Origin: Burkholderiales bacterium
GTDB lineage: Bacteria > Pseudomonadota > Gammaproteobacteria > Burkholderiales > SG8-39
DNA length: 5,825 nucleotides
Reading direction: 5' to 3'
NCBI GenBank assembly: GCA_029266935.1
Contig: JAQSVY010000101.1
Coordinates: 1-5,825, forward strand
The notes below the pieces were generated by a model that had not been told where the DNA came from, did not search any database, and saw only the letters and a program-made list of their open reading frames with translations. Below are positions 1 to 5,825 of the stretch, piece by piece; the first letter of the stretch is position 1; every line of letters starts with the position of its first letter. Position numbers and translations under genes: made by a program.

Positions 1-2475
1 CTTCGCCACGATCTCCACCGGCGCGATGTCCTGCACTTCCTCCAGCACCACCAGGAACTCGTCCCCGCCCAGGCGCGCGATGAGGTCGCTCGAGCGCAGG
101 TGCTGGCGCAGGCGCCCGGCGAGGTCGACGAGCAGCGCGTCGCCGGCGTCGTGGCCGTAGAGGTCGTTGATCTGCTTGAAGCCGTCGAGGTCGAGGAACA
201 CCACGGCGAGCTTGGCGTTGCGCCGGCGCGCGCGCTGCACCGCCTGCTCGAGCGAGGGCACGAGGCTCGCGCGGTTGGCGAGCCCGGTGAGCGGGTCGCT
301 GTAGGCGAGGGAAGCGATGCGCTCGCGCGCCGTGGCGATCTCGGTGATGTCGCGCCCGACGCCGTGGTAGCCGGTGAAGCCGCCGTCGGCGCCGAAGCGC
401 GGCTCGCCGCTCACGGAGAAATGGCGCACGTTGCCGTCGGGCATGCGGCGACCGAACTCGAAGTCGCGGAACGGCGCGTGCGATCCGAGGGTGGCGCGAA
501 ACGCGGTCCACGCGGCCTCGTCGGGGCTGACCGAGGGAATCTCCCAGGGGGTCTTGCCCATCGCCCCGCGCAGCACGTTGGGCGGGTAGTTCGGGCCGTG
601 CACGATCTGCGTGACGAGGAACTGGGCGTCGCTCTCCCAGTAGAAGTCCGACGACATCTCGGTGAGGCTGCGAAAGCGCGCCTCGCTCTCGCGCAGCGAT
701 GCCTCCGCCTGCTTGCGGCTGAGGAACTGCCCGGCCTGGCTGCCGATGACGCGCGAGGCCTGCAGCAGGCGCTGGTCGGGCTCGCGCACCGTGGTGCTGG
801 AGAAGGTGAAGACGCCGATCGGCTTGCCCTCGGCGATCACCGGGAAGGCGAACACGCCGCGGGTTTCGGTGAGGCCGACGAGCGCGGCGCGCTGCACGCG
901 CGCGTCGTTGGTGATGTCGGGCGACCAGACCGGCTCGCCGCTCGCGAGCACCGCGCCGGCGAGGCCTTCGCCGGAGCGGTAGACGACACCCTTGGAGTCG
1001 GTGAGAAAGGCGGAGTCTTCCGCGGACCAACCGTCCTGGAAAACCAGGCAGTCCTGCTCCAGGCGCAGGTAGCGGGCGCAGCTCCAGCCCTCCGACTCGC
1101 ACACCGCGCGCATTACCGCCTGCAGGCCGGGGGAGACATCGTCGGCGCCGGCGAGGGAGGCGGCGACGCGGTGCTCGAGCTTGAGCATCTGCTCGGCGCG
1201 CATGCGGGTGGTGACGTCGCGCCCGACGCCGCGGTAGCCGGTGAAGGCGCCGGCGGCGTCGAACACCGGCTCGCCGCTGACGTTCATGAAGCGCTGCACC
1301 CCGTCGGCCATGGTGCGCCACATCAGCAGGTCGTAGAAGGGCTGGCGCGCTTCCAGCGTCGCGCGGTGCGCGTCCCAGCCGCCTTCTATCCCCAGCCCCG
1401 TTTCCCAGCGACGCTTGCCGAGCAGGCGCTCGCGCAGGCGGTCGTCGCCGCCGGTGACCTGGCGACCTTCGAGGCGGGTGAAGCGGAACTCGGCGTCCTG
1501 CTCCCAGTACCAGTCGGAGGAGAGGTCGGTGAGCGAGCGAAAGCGCTGCTCGCCCTCGCGCACCGCGCTTTCGGCCTCGGCGCGCTGCAGGAACTGGCCG
1601 ATCTGGCCGGCGATCACACCGAGCGCCTGCATGAGGCGCTTGTCTGGCTCGCGGATACGCCGGCAAGTGAAGGAGAGCACGGCGACGACGCGTCCGGCGG
1701 AACGAACCGGCACGAGCAGGGCGGCGGCGAGGCCGGTGCGCCGCGAGAGCCCCTTGCGCACCACGCGCGGGTCGCCCGTCGAGTCGGCGAGCCACAGCGG
1801 CTCGCCCGACTGCCATACCGAGCCGACCAGCCCGGCGCCGGGCTCGAACACGAGCCCGCGCGAGCCCTGGACGAAGTCGGCGGCTTCGGCAACGCCGGGG
1901 ATGGCCCAGTACGCGAGACGGCGCATTTGCATGCCCGACGCCTCGAGCTTCCAGAACTCGGCGCAGTCCCAGTTTTCGGTCACGCAGATAGCGCGCAGCG
2001 CGGCGCGAAGCGCCTCGGGCACGCCCCGCACGTCGGCGAGGAAGCGCGTGACGCGGTGCTCGAGGCGCAGCAGCTGCTCGGCGCGCTTCTGGCGCGTGAT
2101 CTCGCGGCCGATGCCGCGGTAGCCCTTGAAGCGCTTCTTCGCGTCGAATACCGGTTCGCCGCTGACGCTGGCATAAAGGCGGCTGCCGTCGGCCAGGGTG
2201 CGCCAGGTCACGAGATCGCGGAAGGGCTTGCGAGCCTCGAGCGTCTTGCGGTGCGCGTCCCAGCCGCCCTCGGCCTCGAAGCCGGTCTCCCAGCGCCGCT
2301 TCCCGATCACCTCGTCCAGGCGCGCCTGCTCTGCCGGGGTGCGGTTATGGGCGACGATGCGCGTAAAGCGCAGCGCCGCGTCGAGCTCCCAGTACCAGTC
2401 CGACGACAGGTTGATGAGGGCGCGAGCCGGCTTGGCCGGGCTGACCTTCCTTTTCTTCATGGCGCTGCGCCCCAT
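1..2475 (-). CDS. Multi-sensor diguanylate cyclase, (PAS-GAF)2-PAS-GGDEF, truncated by the window edge
   Basis: There are 825 codons in the window; the C-terminus lies beyond position 1. Order: PAS1 (about residues 20-130), GAF1 (137-298), PAS2 (311-425), GAF2 (432-585), PAS3 (600-714), GGDEF (717 onward). Each PAS begins with an SSD(W/F)YWE block (from 23, 318 and 607) and ends with SGEPxF and a G-Y-x-G-x-G-R tail (SGEP at 105, 400 and 689). The GGDEF domain shows DPLTGLANR at 727-735, metal-binding Asp762, guanine-binding Asn770 and Asp779 in the INDLYGHDAGD block, and an intact GGDEF signature at 803-807. RSSD at 794-797, five residues before it, is a product-inhibition I-site. It should therefore make cyclic-di-GMP from two GTP, with feedback inhibition. 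No membrane helix is seen, so it is a likely cytosolic sensor. An EAL phosphodiesterase domain could follow outside the window. The start is ATG 2475, with ATG 2460 as alternative. Confidence 0.95.
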   Translation of the reverse strand, partial: MGRSAMKKRKVSPAKPARALINLSSDWYWELDAALRFTRIVAHNRTPAEQARLDEVIGKRRWETGFEAEGGWDAHRKTLEARKPFRDLVTWRTLADGSRLYASVSGEPVFDAKKRFKGYRGIGREITRQKRAEQLLRLEHRVTRFLADVRGVPEALRAALRAICVTENWDCAEFWKLEASGMQMRRLAYWAIPGVAEAADFVQGSRGLVFEPGAGLVGSVWQSGEPLWLADSTGDPRVVRKGLSRRTGLAAALLVPVRSAGRVVAVLSFTCRRIREPDKRLMQALGVIAGQIGQFLQRAEAESAVREGEQRFRSLTDLSSDWYWEQDAEFRFTRLEGRQVTGGDDRLRERLLGKRRWETGLGIEGGWDAHRATLEARQPFYDLLMWRTMADGVQRFMNVSGEPVFDAAGAFTGYRGVGRDVTTRMRAEQMLKLEHRVAASLAGADDVSPGLQAVMRAVCESEGWSCARYLRLEQDCLVFQDGWSAEDSAFLTDSKGVVYRSGEGLAGAVLASGEPVWSPDITNDARVQRAALVGLTETRGVFAFPVIAEGKPIGVFTFSSTTVREPDQRLLQASRVIGSQAGQFLSRKQAEASLRESEARFRSLTEMSSDFYWESDAQFLVTQIVHGPNYPPNVLRGAMGKTPWEIPSVSPDEAAWTAFRATLGSHAPFRDFEFGRRMPDGNVRHFSVSGEPRFGADGGFTGYHGVGRDITEIATARERIASLAYSDPLTGLANRASLVPSLEQAVQRARRRNAKLAVVFLDLDGFKQINDLYGHDAGDALLVDLAGRLRQHLRSSDLIARLGGDEFLVVLEEVQDIAPVEIVAK
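658..1524 (-). repeat. PAS-GAF repeat unit 2 inside the cyclase gene
   Basis: Residues 318-606 form the second copy, six residues shorter than the first. The length difference falls in the GAF or linker part, because the distance from the PAS opening block to SGEP is 82 residues in all copies. The GAF part begins LKLEHRV and ends near AGQFLSRKQAE. A third, more diverged PAS (residues 607-714, positions 334-657) follows without its own GAF and leads into GGDEF. Confidence 0.85.
1525..2409 (-). repeat. PAS-GAF repeat unit 1 inside the cyclase gene
   Basis: Residues 23-317 form the first copy of a tandem module of about 290 residues. Its PAS part matches the second copy at roughly 63 of 105 positions by hand alignment without gaps. 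Identical blocks include LSSDWYWE, GKRRWETG, EGGWDAHR and VSGEPVFDA. The GAF part begins LRLEHRV and ends near IGQFLQRAEAE. Confidence 0.85.
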
Positions 2476-2526
2476 GCTTCACTTTCCCCACGGGCGAATC
2501 TACCCGCGCCCTACCGCTGCGTCCAG
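2476..2526 (-). other. 51-nt intergenic spacer between the acyltransferase and cyclase genes
   Basis: This is the only noticeable intergenic gap in the window. It contains a short imperfect inverted repeat (CGGG, eight-base loop, CCCG at about 2491-2506) with no following T-run on either strand, so it is not a convincing intrinsic terminator. A TAGATT hexamer with a poor CTGGAC box 18 nt upstream could be a weak promoter, but it scores badly against a sigma-70 consensus. The spacer also carries the cyclase ribosome binding site. Confidence 0.5.
2485..2489 (-). promoter_or_regulatory. Ribosome binding site for the PAS/GAF/GGDEF gene
   Basis: GGGGA on the minus strand is followed by nine bases and then ATG at 2475. 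An in-frame TGA (2481-2479) lies just upstream, so the start can only be this ATG or the in-frame ATG at 2460. Spacing favours 2475, because the second ATG lacks a comparable purine block at the right distance. Confidence 0.55.
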
Positions 2527-3930
2527 TCACACAAGGTGGGCGATCGAATTGGCATAGTAGCCGAGCAGGGGCATCTCGCCCGGGCGTGCGGTGAACAGGC
2601 CCTCCTTTTCCTCCACCAGCCGGCGCAGCGTCAGCATGCGCAGGCCGACACTGAGCGCATAGTCGAGATCGCGGCGCGGCACGTAGACATGGGCGCCCGC
2701 CGCTTCCAGGTGCTCGAGCAGCGCTTGCACTTCGGCCTTGAGCTCGAGCTGGGAGAGGGCGTGCTGCGGGTGCCGCACGAAGACGCTGGCGATCAGCGCG
2801 ACCGGGACCACCGGCACCACGCGCCCGACTGCGGCCATCAGCTCGCGGCCGAGCCCGGCGGTGGCGCGCTTGCGCTCCTCGCCCGAGAGGCGCCGGAAGT
2901 CCAGGCCACGGCTCGCGCAGTATTCGCGCATCGACACCGGCGCGCCGAAGTTCACGCAGGCATAGCCGAAGCGATGCCATTCGCTGCGCAGCGCGAGCCC
3001 GAGGTTGTGGAAGACGAAGCGCACCGTGTTCCACAACGCCCGGGTACGGCCCACTCTGCGCACCCCGGGCTCGATGGATCGCAATAGCGTCCGATCTTCC
3101 AGCACGCGGTCGTAGTTGATGCCCACCGGCACGAACACCAGGTCGCGCTCGTGCTCGTTCCAGCCGCGCAGCATGTAGTCGAGCACGCCCAGGCGCGGCT
3201 CGCGCATGCGGCCGTCGCGACTGAGGCCGCCCTCGGGGAACACCGCCTGCGGCACGCCGGCCTCGGTAGCCATGGCGATATAGCGCTCGAGCACGCGCCG
3301 GTAGAGCTCGTCGGCGGAATTGCGGCGCACGAAGTACGCGCCCATGGCGCGGATCAGCGCCGAGAGCGGCCAGATGCGCGCCCACTCGCCGACTGCATAC
3401 GAGAGCGCCGCCTGGTCGGCGGCGAGGTAGCCCGCAAGCACGTAGTCCATGTTGGAGCGGTGGTTCATCACGCACACCACGGTCGCGTCGGGCCCGATCT
3501 TCGCGATGCCCTCCGCGTCGATGAAGCCAAGGCGGACGCGATAGAGCGCCTGCGCCAGTGTGCGCCCCAGCCAGTAGCCGACGCGGAAGTACAGGTAGGC
3601 ATTGAACGCCGGGACGATCTCGCGGGCGTATTTCTCTACCGTCCTCATTACCGCGCCCAAGGGTTCGTGGTTCTGCAAAGCATATCGTTCCGCCGCCTGC
3701 TGCACCTTCGGGTCGGTGAGCAGCCGGTGGATGAGCGCCTGGCGGCGCGTGCGCTGGAAAGGCCGGATGCCGATGCGAAGGCGCATCGACAGCTCGTCGA
3801 TCACGCGGTTGGCCGGGTGCGCGACCATCCAGCGCAGCGCCGGGACGACCAGGTGTTCATACGCCGCCCAGAGGGCGAACAGGACGATGAGAAGGAACGA
3901 CCAGAAAGGAAGGGTGACGAGGTCGCTCAC
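2527..3930 (-). CDS. PlsB/PlsC-like glycerolipid acyltransferase, membrane anchored
   Basis: A 467-residue member of the lysophospholipid/glycerol-3-phosphate acyltransferase superfamily, which moves acyl chains onto glycerol phosphate backbones at the inner-membrane face. One N-terminal hydrophobic helix lies at about residues 7-24. The four family blocks are present in order: NHRSNMD at 156-162, giving the catalytic H157-x4-D162 pair; GAYFVRRNS at 197-205; FPEGGLSRDGR at 231-241; and VPVGINYDRV at 267-276. The EGG-S-R-G form of block III and the GxxFxRR form of block II look more like PlsB (GPAT) than PlsC. However, the protein is far shorter than E. coli PlsB (about 807 residues), so the exact acceptor is uncertain. 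About 190 residues after block IV are unassigned. The GTG start at 3930 has AAGGG six bases upstream and lies 10 nt after the transporter stop. Confidence 0.9.
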   Translation of the reverse strand: MSDLVTLPFWSFLLIVLFALWAAYEHLVVPALRWMVAHPANRVIDELSMRLRIGIRPFQRTRRQALIHRLLTDPKVQQAAERYALQNHEPLGAVMRTVEKYAREIVPAFNAYLYFRVGYWLGRTLAQALYRVRLGFIDAEGIAKIGPDATVVCVMNHRSNMDYVLAGYLAADQAALSYAVGEWARIWPLSALIRAMGAYFVRRNSADELYRRVLERYIAMATEAGVPQAVFPEGGLSRDGRMREPRLGVLDYMLRGWNEHERDLVFVPVGINYDRVLEDRTLLRSIEPGVRRVGRTRALWNTVRFVFHNLGLALRSEWHRFGYACVNFGAPVSMREYCASRGLDFRRLSGEERKRATAGLGRELMAAVGRVVPVVPVALIASVFVRHPQHALSQLELKAEVQALLEHLEAAGAHVYVPRRDLDYALSVGLRMLTLRRLVEEKEGLFTARPGEMPLLGYYANSIAHLV

Positions 3931-3936
3931 GAGGCG

Positions 3937-3941
3937 CCCTT
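3937..3941 (-). promoter_or_regulatory. Ribosome binding site for the acyltransferase gene
   Basis: The minus strand reads AAGGG, then six bases, then GTG at 3930. This purine block overlaps the last base of the transporter stop codon. It supports the GTG as the true start, since no ATG in that frame gives the full N-terminal membrane helix. Confidence 0.6.
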
Positions 3942-4816
3942 CATCGCCGCGCGCGCTCGCGCGCGAAGAGGTACAGGCCGCTCGCGACGACGATCGCGGC
4001 GCCGGTCCACACGGCCGGCGCCGGCACGTCGCCGAAGACGAGGTAGCCGAAGATCGCCATGTAGATCACCTGCTGGTAGAGAAAGGGCGCCAGCACGGTG
4101 GCGGGCGCATACCGGTGGGCCAGCGCGAGCAGGTAGTGACCGAGGCCGCCGCACACGCCGAGCAGGCACAGCACGCTCCACTCGAGCCATCCGGCGGGGG
4201 ACTGCCAGGCCGCCAGTGCGAACGGCGCGAGCACGATGGCGGCGCCCACCGCCGGCAGGAACTGGATGGTCTCGGGCGAGTCGTAGGCGGCGAGCCGGCG
4301 CGTCATGAGGTTGAAAAGCGCGTAGAGCACGGCATTGACGATGGAAGCGAGCATCGCCGGGTGGAACTCCGCCGACCAGGGGCGCACGATCACCAGCACG
4401 CCGGCGAAGCCGGCGAGGATCGCCGCCCAGCGGCCGCGGTCGAGCTTCTCCCCGAGAAGGGGCGCGGCGAGCAGCGCGATGATGATCGGAACCACGAAGT
4501 AAATCGACGAGGTCACCGCGAGCTGCAGGTACTGCAGCGCCCAGAAGTTGATGCCCGTCATCGCGACGAACATCAGCGCGCGCAGCACGTGCCAGCGCAA
4601 ATGGCCTGTCTTGACGAGGGAAGCGCCACGAAGAGGGAAGAGGACGATGCTCGCCACGACGACGTGCATGGCGAAGCGAAGCCACACCACGACGATGACC
4701 GGCACCGAGCCGACCAGCCACTTCGCGCTGCCGTCCAGCAGGGTGAAGAGGACGTAGGTAACGGAGACGAGCCCGATGCCGACCAGGCGGTTGCCGGCGC
4801 TGTCGGCCTGCAGCAA
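3941..4816 (-). CDS. EamA/DMT-superfamily transporter (ten-helix inner-membrane permease)
   Basis: A 291-residue, very hydrophobic protein with the two-fold repeat of the drug/metabolite transporter superfamily. EamA repeat 1 spans about residues 12-143 and repeat 2 about 158-284, each with around five membrane helices. Both repeats end in the usual signature: LGEKLDRGRWAAILAGFAG near 121-139 and FGDVPAPAVWTGAAIVVASG near 261-280. Such proteins usually export or exchange amino acids, nucleotide precursors or other small metabolites across the inner membrane; the substrate cannot be read from sequence. The length is normal for the family. The start is probably TTG at 4816, two bases after the upstream stop, with AAGG about 10 nt before it. 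No in-frame ATG or GTG lies ahead of the first helix; CTG at 4813 is an alternative. The C-terminus is a short Arg-rich cytoplasmic tail. It sits between the small unknown gene and the acyltransferase gene, apparently in one operon. Confidence 0.93.
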   Translation of the reverse strand: MLQADSAGNRLVGIGLVSVTYVLFTLLDGSAKWLVGSVPVIVVVWLRFAMHVVVASIVLFPLRGASLVKTGHLRWHVLRALMFVAMTGINFWALQYLQLAVTSSIYFVVPIIIALLAAPLLGEKLDRGRWAAILAGFAGVLVIVRPWSAEFHPAMLASIVNAVLYALFNLMTRRLAAYDSPETIQFLPAVGAAIVLAPFALAAWQSPAGWLEWSVLCLLGVCGGLGHYLLALAHRYAPATVLAPFLYQQVIYMAIFGYLVFGDVPAPAVWTGAAIVVASGLYLFARERARR

Positions 4817-4818
4817 AG

Positions 4819-5139
4819 CTAGGGCGCCTTGCCGCCGAGGCCGGAGAGGTAGCCCTCGAGCGGGAACTCGCCGCCCTCGCCATCGTAGAGCTTACCGCCG
4901 GAGGACTTGAAGCTCTCGAGCAGCTTCAGCACCAGCGAGCAGGCGAGCCACAGGGAGTGGAAGGAATCGACGCCGCGGATGTCGGCAAGCTCGCCGTAGA
5001 TCGGCGAGACTTCCACCGGACAGGCCCAACTTCCTTCCTTCTCGAGGTAGGGCTGCCCGATCCGTACCGCGAGCTTGAGCTCCTTGCCTTCGGCGGTAAC
5101 GGCGAGAACCTCGAGCGAGGCGACCGGGTCTTTCACCAC
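4819..5139 (-). CDS. Small conserved-looking hypothetical protein (106 residues)
   Basis: I do not recognise a characterised family. The predicted product is a soluble protein of about 106 residues with no signal peptide or membrane span. The N-terminal half looks like beta strands (LEVLAVTAEGKELKLAVRIG at about residues 9-28), followed by a GSWACPVEV segment holding one of its two cysteines. A predicted helix, DSFHSLWLACSLVLKLLESF at about 58-77, comes before a Gly-rich tail. This strand-strand-helix layout resembles small uncharacterised DUF proteins in proteobacterial genomes, but I cannot name one firmly. The start is one of two adjacent GTG codons, at 5139 or 5136. The second gives the classic 4-base GTGA overlap with the SDR stop. 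No Shine-Dalgarno is visible, consistent with translational coupling. Coding bias, a clean stop and tight packing argue that it is real. Confidence 0.78.
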   Translation of the reverse strand: MVKDPVASLEVLAVTAEGKELKLAVRIGQPYLEKEGSWACPVEVSPIYGELADIRGVDSFHSLWLACSLVLKLLESFKSSGGKLYDGEGGEFPLEGYLSGLGGKAP

Positions 5140-5762
5140 GGGATGGCCGCGCCGTCGTGGCTGAGGAAGCGCCCGGAGTCGGCGCTGGTCGCGCCCTCGA
5201 TCACCTTGCGCAGCCCGCGCACCGATTCCCCGGGCTCGAGCGGCGCGCCCGGGCCGCCCATGTCGGTGCGCACCCAGCCCGGATGCAGCGCAAGCACGAC
5301 GATGCCGCGCGGCGCGAGCAAGACCGAGAGTGCCTTGACGACCATGTTGAGCGCCGCCTTGCTCGACGCGTAGGGCAGGGTGCGCCCGCTGGCTTCCGCG
5401 ATCGAGCCCAGGCGGCTCGACATGAACGCGATCCGCTTGCGCTCGCTCGCGGCAACGTTGTCGACGAAGGCCTCGGCCACTGCCGCTGCGCCGAGCACGT
5501 TGACCCGCAGCACCTCCTGCCAGGAGTCGTAGTCGAAGCTGCCGATCGACGTGCCGCGCTTGCCGGAGATGCCGGCGTTGCAGAACAGCAGGTCGATGGG
5601 TGCGCCTTTCAGCCCCGCGGAGAATCTTCTGATCTGCGCGAAGTCCGTCACATCGAATTCGCGGCGCGTGGTGCCGATGACGCGCCAGCCTTCGGTTTCG
5701 TACTGGCGCGCGAGCTCCTTCCCGAGTCCGCGCCCGGCGCCGGTGATCAGCGCCGTCGGCAT
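5133..5762 (-). CDS. Short-chain dehydrogenase/reductase (SDR) family oxidoreductase
   Basis: A 209-residue classical SDR, a soluble NAD(P)(H)-dependent oxidoreductase with a Rossmann fold. Visible landmarks are the dinucleotide-binding TGAGRGLG at residues 7-14, the CNAG strand-end motif at 61-64, the structural Asn88 in VNVLG, the catalytic serine region MSSRLGS at 114-120, and the YxxxK pair Tyr131/Lys135. PGWVRTDMGG follows after the active site, as expected. The Arg33-Arg34 pair after the second strand hints at NADP preference, which is inference. The short length, the MSSRLGSI segment and the compact C-terminus resemble the sniffer/C-factor-like carbonyl reductase subgroup; the substrate is unknown. 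The ATG at 5762 lies three bases after the upstream stop and has only a weak AGG ahead of it, so coupling to the upstream gene is likely. Its TGA overlaps the next gene's start. Confidence 0.93.
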   Translation of the reverse strand: MPTALITGAGRGLGKELARQYETEGWRVIGTTRREFDVTDFAQIRRFSAGLKGAPIDLLFCNAGISGKRGTSIGSFDYDSWQEVLRVNVLGAAAVAEAFVDNVAASERKRIAFMSSRLGSIAEASGRTLPYASSKAALNMVVKALSVLLAPRGIVVLALHPGWVRTDMGGPGAPLEPGESVRGLRKVIEGATSADSGRFLSHDGAAIPW

Positions 5763-5765
5763 CGC

Positions 5766-5825
5766 CTAAAGCGCGTCGATGACGGCCTGCGTGACATCTT
5801 TCGTGCGCGCGGTGCCGCCCAGGTC
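5766..5825 (-). CDS. Isocitrate/isopropylmalate dehydrogenase family, C-terminal end only (partial)
   Basis: Only the last 19 codons and a TAG stop are in the window; the gene continues beyond the right edge. The visible tail reads DLGGTARTKDVTQAVIDAL. An Asp-Leu-Gly-Gly-Thr segment, a Thr-containing turn and a final amphipathic helix ending in AVIxAL match the C-terminus typical of NAD-dependent isocitrate, 3-isopropylmalate and tartrate dehydrogenases. These enzymes oxidatively decarboxylate beta-hydroxy acids in the cytosol. The catalytic and cofactor-binding regions lie outside the window, so the substrate cannot be told. The stop is three bases before the ATG of the downstream SDR gene, which implies co-transcription. 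The call rests on a short tail match and is moderate at best. Confidence 0.55.
   Translation of the reverse strand, partial: DLGGTARTKDVTQAVIDAL

Noticed and set aside
2491..2506. Hairpin as an intrinsic terminator
   Set aside because: The stem is only about four base pairs with an eight-base loop and no T-run on either strand.
100..3087. A 995-codon open frame on the plus strand
   Set aside because: It lies antisense to the PAS/GAF/GGDEF gene and most of the acyltransferase gene, both of which have clear domains and motifs. Its translation is rich in Ala, Gly, Arg, His and Glu without recognisable motifs. This is the expected shadow of GC-rich codon use.
2345..3475. A 376-codon minus-strand frame over the acyltransferase gene
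   Set aside because: Out of frame with the protein carrying all four acyltransferase blocks; its product is Arg/Ala/Pro-rich and motif-free.
3948..3968. GC-alternating stretch as a possible repeat or regulatory site
   Set aside because: It encodes the Arg/Ala-rich C-terminal tail of the transporter and is explained by codon use.
3151..4822. Plus-strand open frames of 385 and 406 codons
   Set aside because: They are antisense to the acyltransferase and transporter genes and have low-complexity Arg/Ala/His-rich products with no family resemblance.
3927..4883. A 318-codon minus-strand frame over the transporter gene
   Set aside because: It is a different frame from the EamA protein and gives an Arg/Ala-rich product without membrane helices. 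The overlapping 291-residue frame is unmistakably a transporter.

Overview
The window is GC-rich and densely packed, and every supported gene lies on the minus strand. Transcription therefore runs from position 5825 down to position 1. Protein families, codon use and tight packing suggest a Proteobacterium, most likely Betaproteobacteria. That placement rests on general resemblance and is tentative.

Layout in transcription order: (a) the last 19 codons of a probable isocitrate/isopropylmalate dehydrogenase-family gene (5825-5766); (b) a short-chain dehydrogenase/reductase, SDR (5762-5133); (c) a 106-residue protein of unknown function whose start overlaps the SDR stop (5139-4819); (d) an EamA/DMT-family ten-helix membrane transporter (4816-3941); (e) a membrane-anchored PlsB/PlsC-like glycerolipid acyltransferase (3930-2527); (f) a large PAS-GAF-PAS-GAF-PAS-GGDEF signalling protein, probably a diguanylate cyclase, which runs off the left edge (2475-1).

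Junctions a/b to d/e are separated by 10 nt or less, or overlap, so genes a to e look like one transcription unit. The only real spacer, 51 nt, precedes the cyclase gene. It holds a ribosome binding site but no convincing promoter or terminator, so the cyclase may be read through from the same unit or have its own weak promoter. No gene-free stretch approaches 300 bases.

Functionally this looks like a housekeeping or accessory metabolic cluster ending in a cyclic-di-GMP sensor. An oxidoreductase, a small unknown protein, a metabolite exporter-type transporter and a phospholipid-synthesis type acyltransferase do not form a recognised pathway. I see no RNA gene, mobile element, CRISPR array or phage element. 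The long plus-strand open frames (for example 100-3087 and 3151-4308) are antisense shadows of real genes. I found no convincing new system; the most notable features are the internally duplicated PAS-GAF sensor array and the small coupled unknown gene.
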